In this document: one piece after another, positions 5,403 to 5,915 of the stretch | Layout: every line of letters begins with the position of its first letter | How positions within the stretch are numbered: position 1 is the first letter of the stretch | Assembly (NCBI GenBank): GCA_021737115.1 | Contig: JAIPER010000241.1 | Span: 1-5,915 of the forward strand | DNA length: 5,915 bases | Origin: Desulfohalobiaceae bacterium | GTDB lineage: Bacteria > Desulfobacterota > Desulfovibrionia > Desulfovibrionales > Desulfothermaceae | Direction: 5' to 3' | Program-made: the position numbers and the translations under genes | Notes under the pieces: generated by a model | The model's input: only the letters and a program-made list of their open reading frames with translations | The model's database searches: none | What the model was told of the DNA's origin: nothing

Positions 5403-5446
5403 TCCAATTTTCTCCCCCGGAGCGTGCTCCGGGGGAGAAAATTGGA
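5403..5446 (-). repeat. Perfect 21-bp inverted repeat (RNA hairpin) between rpsJ and rplC
   Basis: Bases 5403-5423 are the exact reverse complement of 5426-5446, separated by 2 bases; a real RNA loop would be the 4 bases CACG. In the transcript the 5' arm starts UCCAAUUUUC and turns into a C-rich run, while the 3' arm is G-rich and ends GAAAAUUGGA. The stem starts 2 bases after the rpsJ TAA stop and ends 26 bases before the chosen rplC start, leaving that ribosome binding site free. A U tract does not follow the stem; the next bases are ACAUGCAAAAACG. It therefore does not look like an intrinsic terminator, and essential genes follow. Possible roles are an RNase III site, a barrier to 3' exonucleases protecting tuf-rpsJ mRNA, or a regulator target. 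The pairing is seen directly; the role is inferred. Confidence 0.93.
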
Positions 5447-5448
5447 TA

Positions 5449-5766
5449 TTAGAGCTTTATCTCTACGTCCACACCGGCCGGCAGGCTCAGCTTGCCCAGC
5501 GCATCCACGGTCTGTTGGGTCGGTTCCAGCAGATCCATGAGCCGCTTGTGGATTCTCATCTCGAATTGATCTCTGGATTTCTTGTCCACATGGACCGACT
5601 TATTGACCGTGACCTTGCGGATCCGTGTGGGCAGCGGGATAGGCCCGGCGATAGTCGCCCCGGTATTGTGGGCTGAGTCGACTATCTCGGAAACCGCCTT
5701 ATCCAGCAGTCGGTAGTCGTATGCCTTCAGTTTGATTCTGATCCTGGCGCTGTTCATGGTGACCAT
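5449..5766 (-). CDS. rpsJ: 30S ribosomal protein S10 (NusE)
   Basis: S10 sits in the head of the 30S subunit. As NusE it also binds NusB in the antitermination complex and can link RNA polymerase to the leading ribosome. The 105-residue product has the family signature around residues 36-47 (TGATIAGPIPLPT). It also has the extended loop HVDKKSRDQFEMRIHKR at about 59-75, the region that contacts the ribosome or NusB, and the typical ending LPAGVDVEIKL. The start at 5766 is chosen over the in-frame ATG at 5757 because an AGGAG lies 6 bases before it. E. coli S10 has 103 residues, so the length is normal. The stop is TAA, and a 21-bp perfect hairpin begins 2 bases later, making the gap to rplC 72 bases, by far the longest between genes here. 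There is no leader before rpsJ of the kind that carries L4-controlled attenuation in E. coli, because tuf ends 9 bases upstream. Confidence 0.98.
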   Translation of the reverse strand: MVTMNSARIRIKLKAYDYRLLDKAVSEIVDSAHNTGATIAGPIPLPTRIRKVTVNKSVHVDKKSRDQFEMRIHKRLMDLLEPTQQTVDALGKLSLPAGVDVEIKL

Positions 5767-5772
5767 TGTCTA

Positions 5773-5777
5773 CTCCT
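5773..5777 (-). promoter_or_regulatory. rpsJ ribosome binding site fused to the tuf stop
   Basis: The transcript reads TAGGAGTAGACA and then ATG. The AGGAG lies 6 bases before the rpsJ start and shares bases with the tuf TAG stop (5776-5778). This fixes the rpsJ start at 5766 and suggests that ribosomes finishing tuf can reinitiate on rpsJ. Confidence 0.85.
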
Positions 5778-5915
5778 ACTCCGTAATTTCCGAAACCACG
5801 CCGGCGCCAACCGTCCGGCCGCCTTCACGTATGGCGAACCGCACCCCCTGTTCCATGGCGATGGGCACGATAAGCTCGACATCAAAAGTTGAATTGTCCC
5901 CGGGCATGACCATCT
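5776..5915 (-). CDS. tuf: Elongation factor Tu, C-terminal 45 codons (partial)
   Basis: EF-Tu is the cytoplasmic GTPase that carries aminoacyl-tRNA to the ribosomal A site. Only the end of its third domain is present; the gene runs off the right edge of the window. The visible translation begins MVMPGDN and ends [15 protein letters not shown] before a TAG stop. This matches the conserved EF-Tu ending, including [21 protein letters not shown], where E. coli has [21 protein letters not shown]. The G domain lies outside the window. rpsJ follows after 9 bases, and the stop codon is part of the TAGGAG that serves as the rpsJ ribosome binding site, so the two genes are almost surely co-transcribed and probably translationally coupled. 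The family identity is certain. Which tuf copy this is, if the genome has two, cannot be told. Confidence 0.97.
   Translation of the reverse strand, partial: [45 protein letters not shown]

Noticed and set aside
5403..5446. Intrinsic terminator after rpsJ
   Set aside because: The stem is strong, but the bases after it (ACAUGCAAAAACG) hold no U tract, the base pairs have the wrong polarity, and essential genes of the same operon follow directly.

Overview
The window is one continuous stretch of the tuf/S10 ribosomal-protein operon, with every gene on the minus strand, so transcription runs from the right end (5915) to the left end (1). In transcript order it holds the last 45 codons of tuf (EF-Tu), then rpsJ (S10), rplC (L3), rplD (L4), rplW (L23), rplB (L2), rpsS (S19), rplV (L22), rpsC (S3), rplP (L16), rpmC (L29), rpsQ (S17), rplN (L14) and rplX (L24). 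The last gene expected from the usual order, rplE (L5), is not visible; only 42 bases remain beyond the hairpin that follows rplX. No mobile element, CRISPR array, tRNA or rRNA is visible, and all long plus-strand reading frames are shadows of these genes.

The proteins are bacterial and look proteobacterial. The wording of S10 (C-terminus ending in LPAGVDVEIKL), S3, L14 and EF-Tu, together with a moderately GC-rich genome, suggests a sulfate-reducer-like deltaproteobacterium (Desulfobacterota, Desulfovibrionales-like). That assignment is by recollection of family sequences, not by a search. The direct tuf-rpsJ junction (9 bases apart) is the common fusion of the str and S10 operons.

The genes are packed very tightly: most gaps are 2 to 28 bases, and two junctions (rpsC/rplP and rpmC/rpsQ) overlap by 8 bases. 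Stop codons are often fused to the next gene's Shine-Dalgarno sequence (TAGGAG type), which points to translational coupling. The products assemble together: L3, L4, L22, L23, L2, L29, L24, L14 and L16 belong to the large subunit, S10, S19, S3 and S17 to the small subunit, and EF-Tu delivers aminoacyl-tRNA.

Two places break the packing, and both hold a long perfect inverted repeat directly after a stop codon. One is a 21-bp stem between rpsJ and rplC (5403-5446), the other a 23-bp stem after rplX (43-93). They share no sequence beyond the first bases after the stop, but they have the same position and the same polarity (U-rich 5' base, A-rich 3' base). That is the reverse of a normal intrinsic terminator. 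They are the only structure here that the genes do not explain, and they divide the operon into tuf-rpsJ, rplC-rplX and whatever follows.
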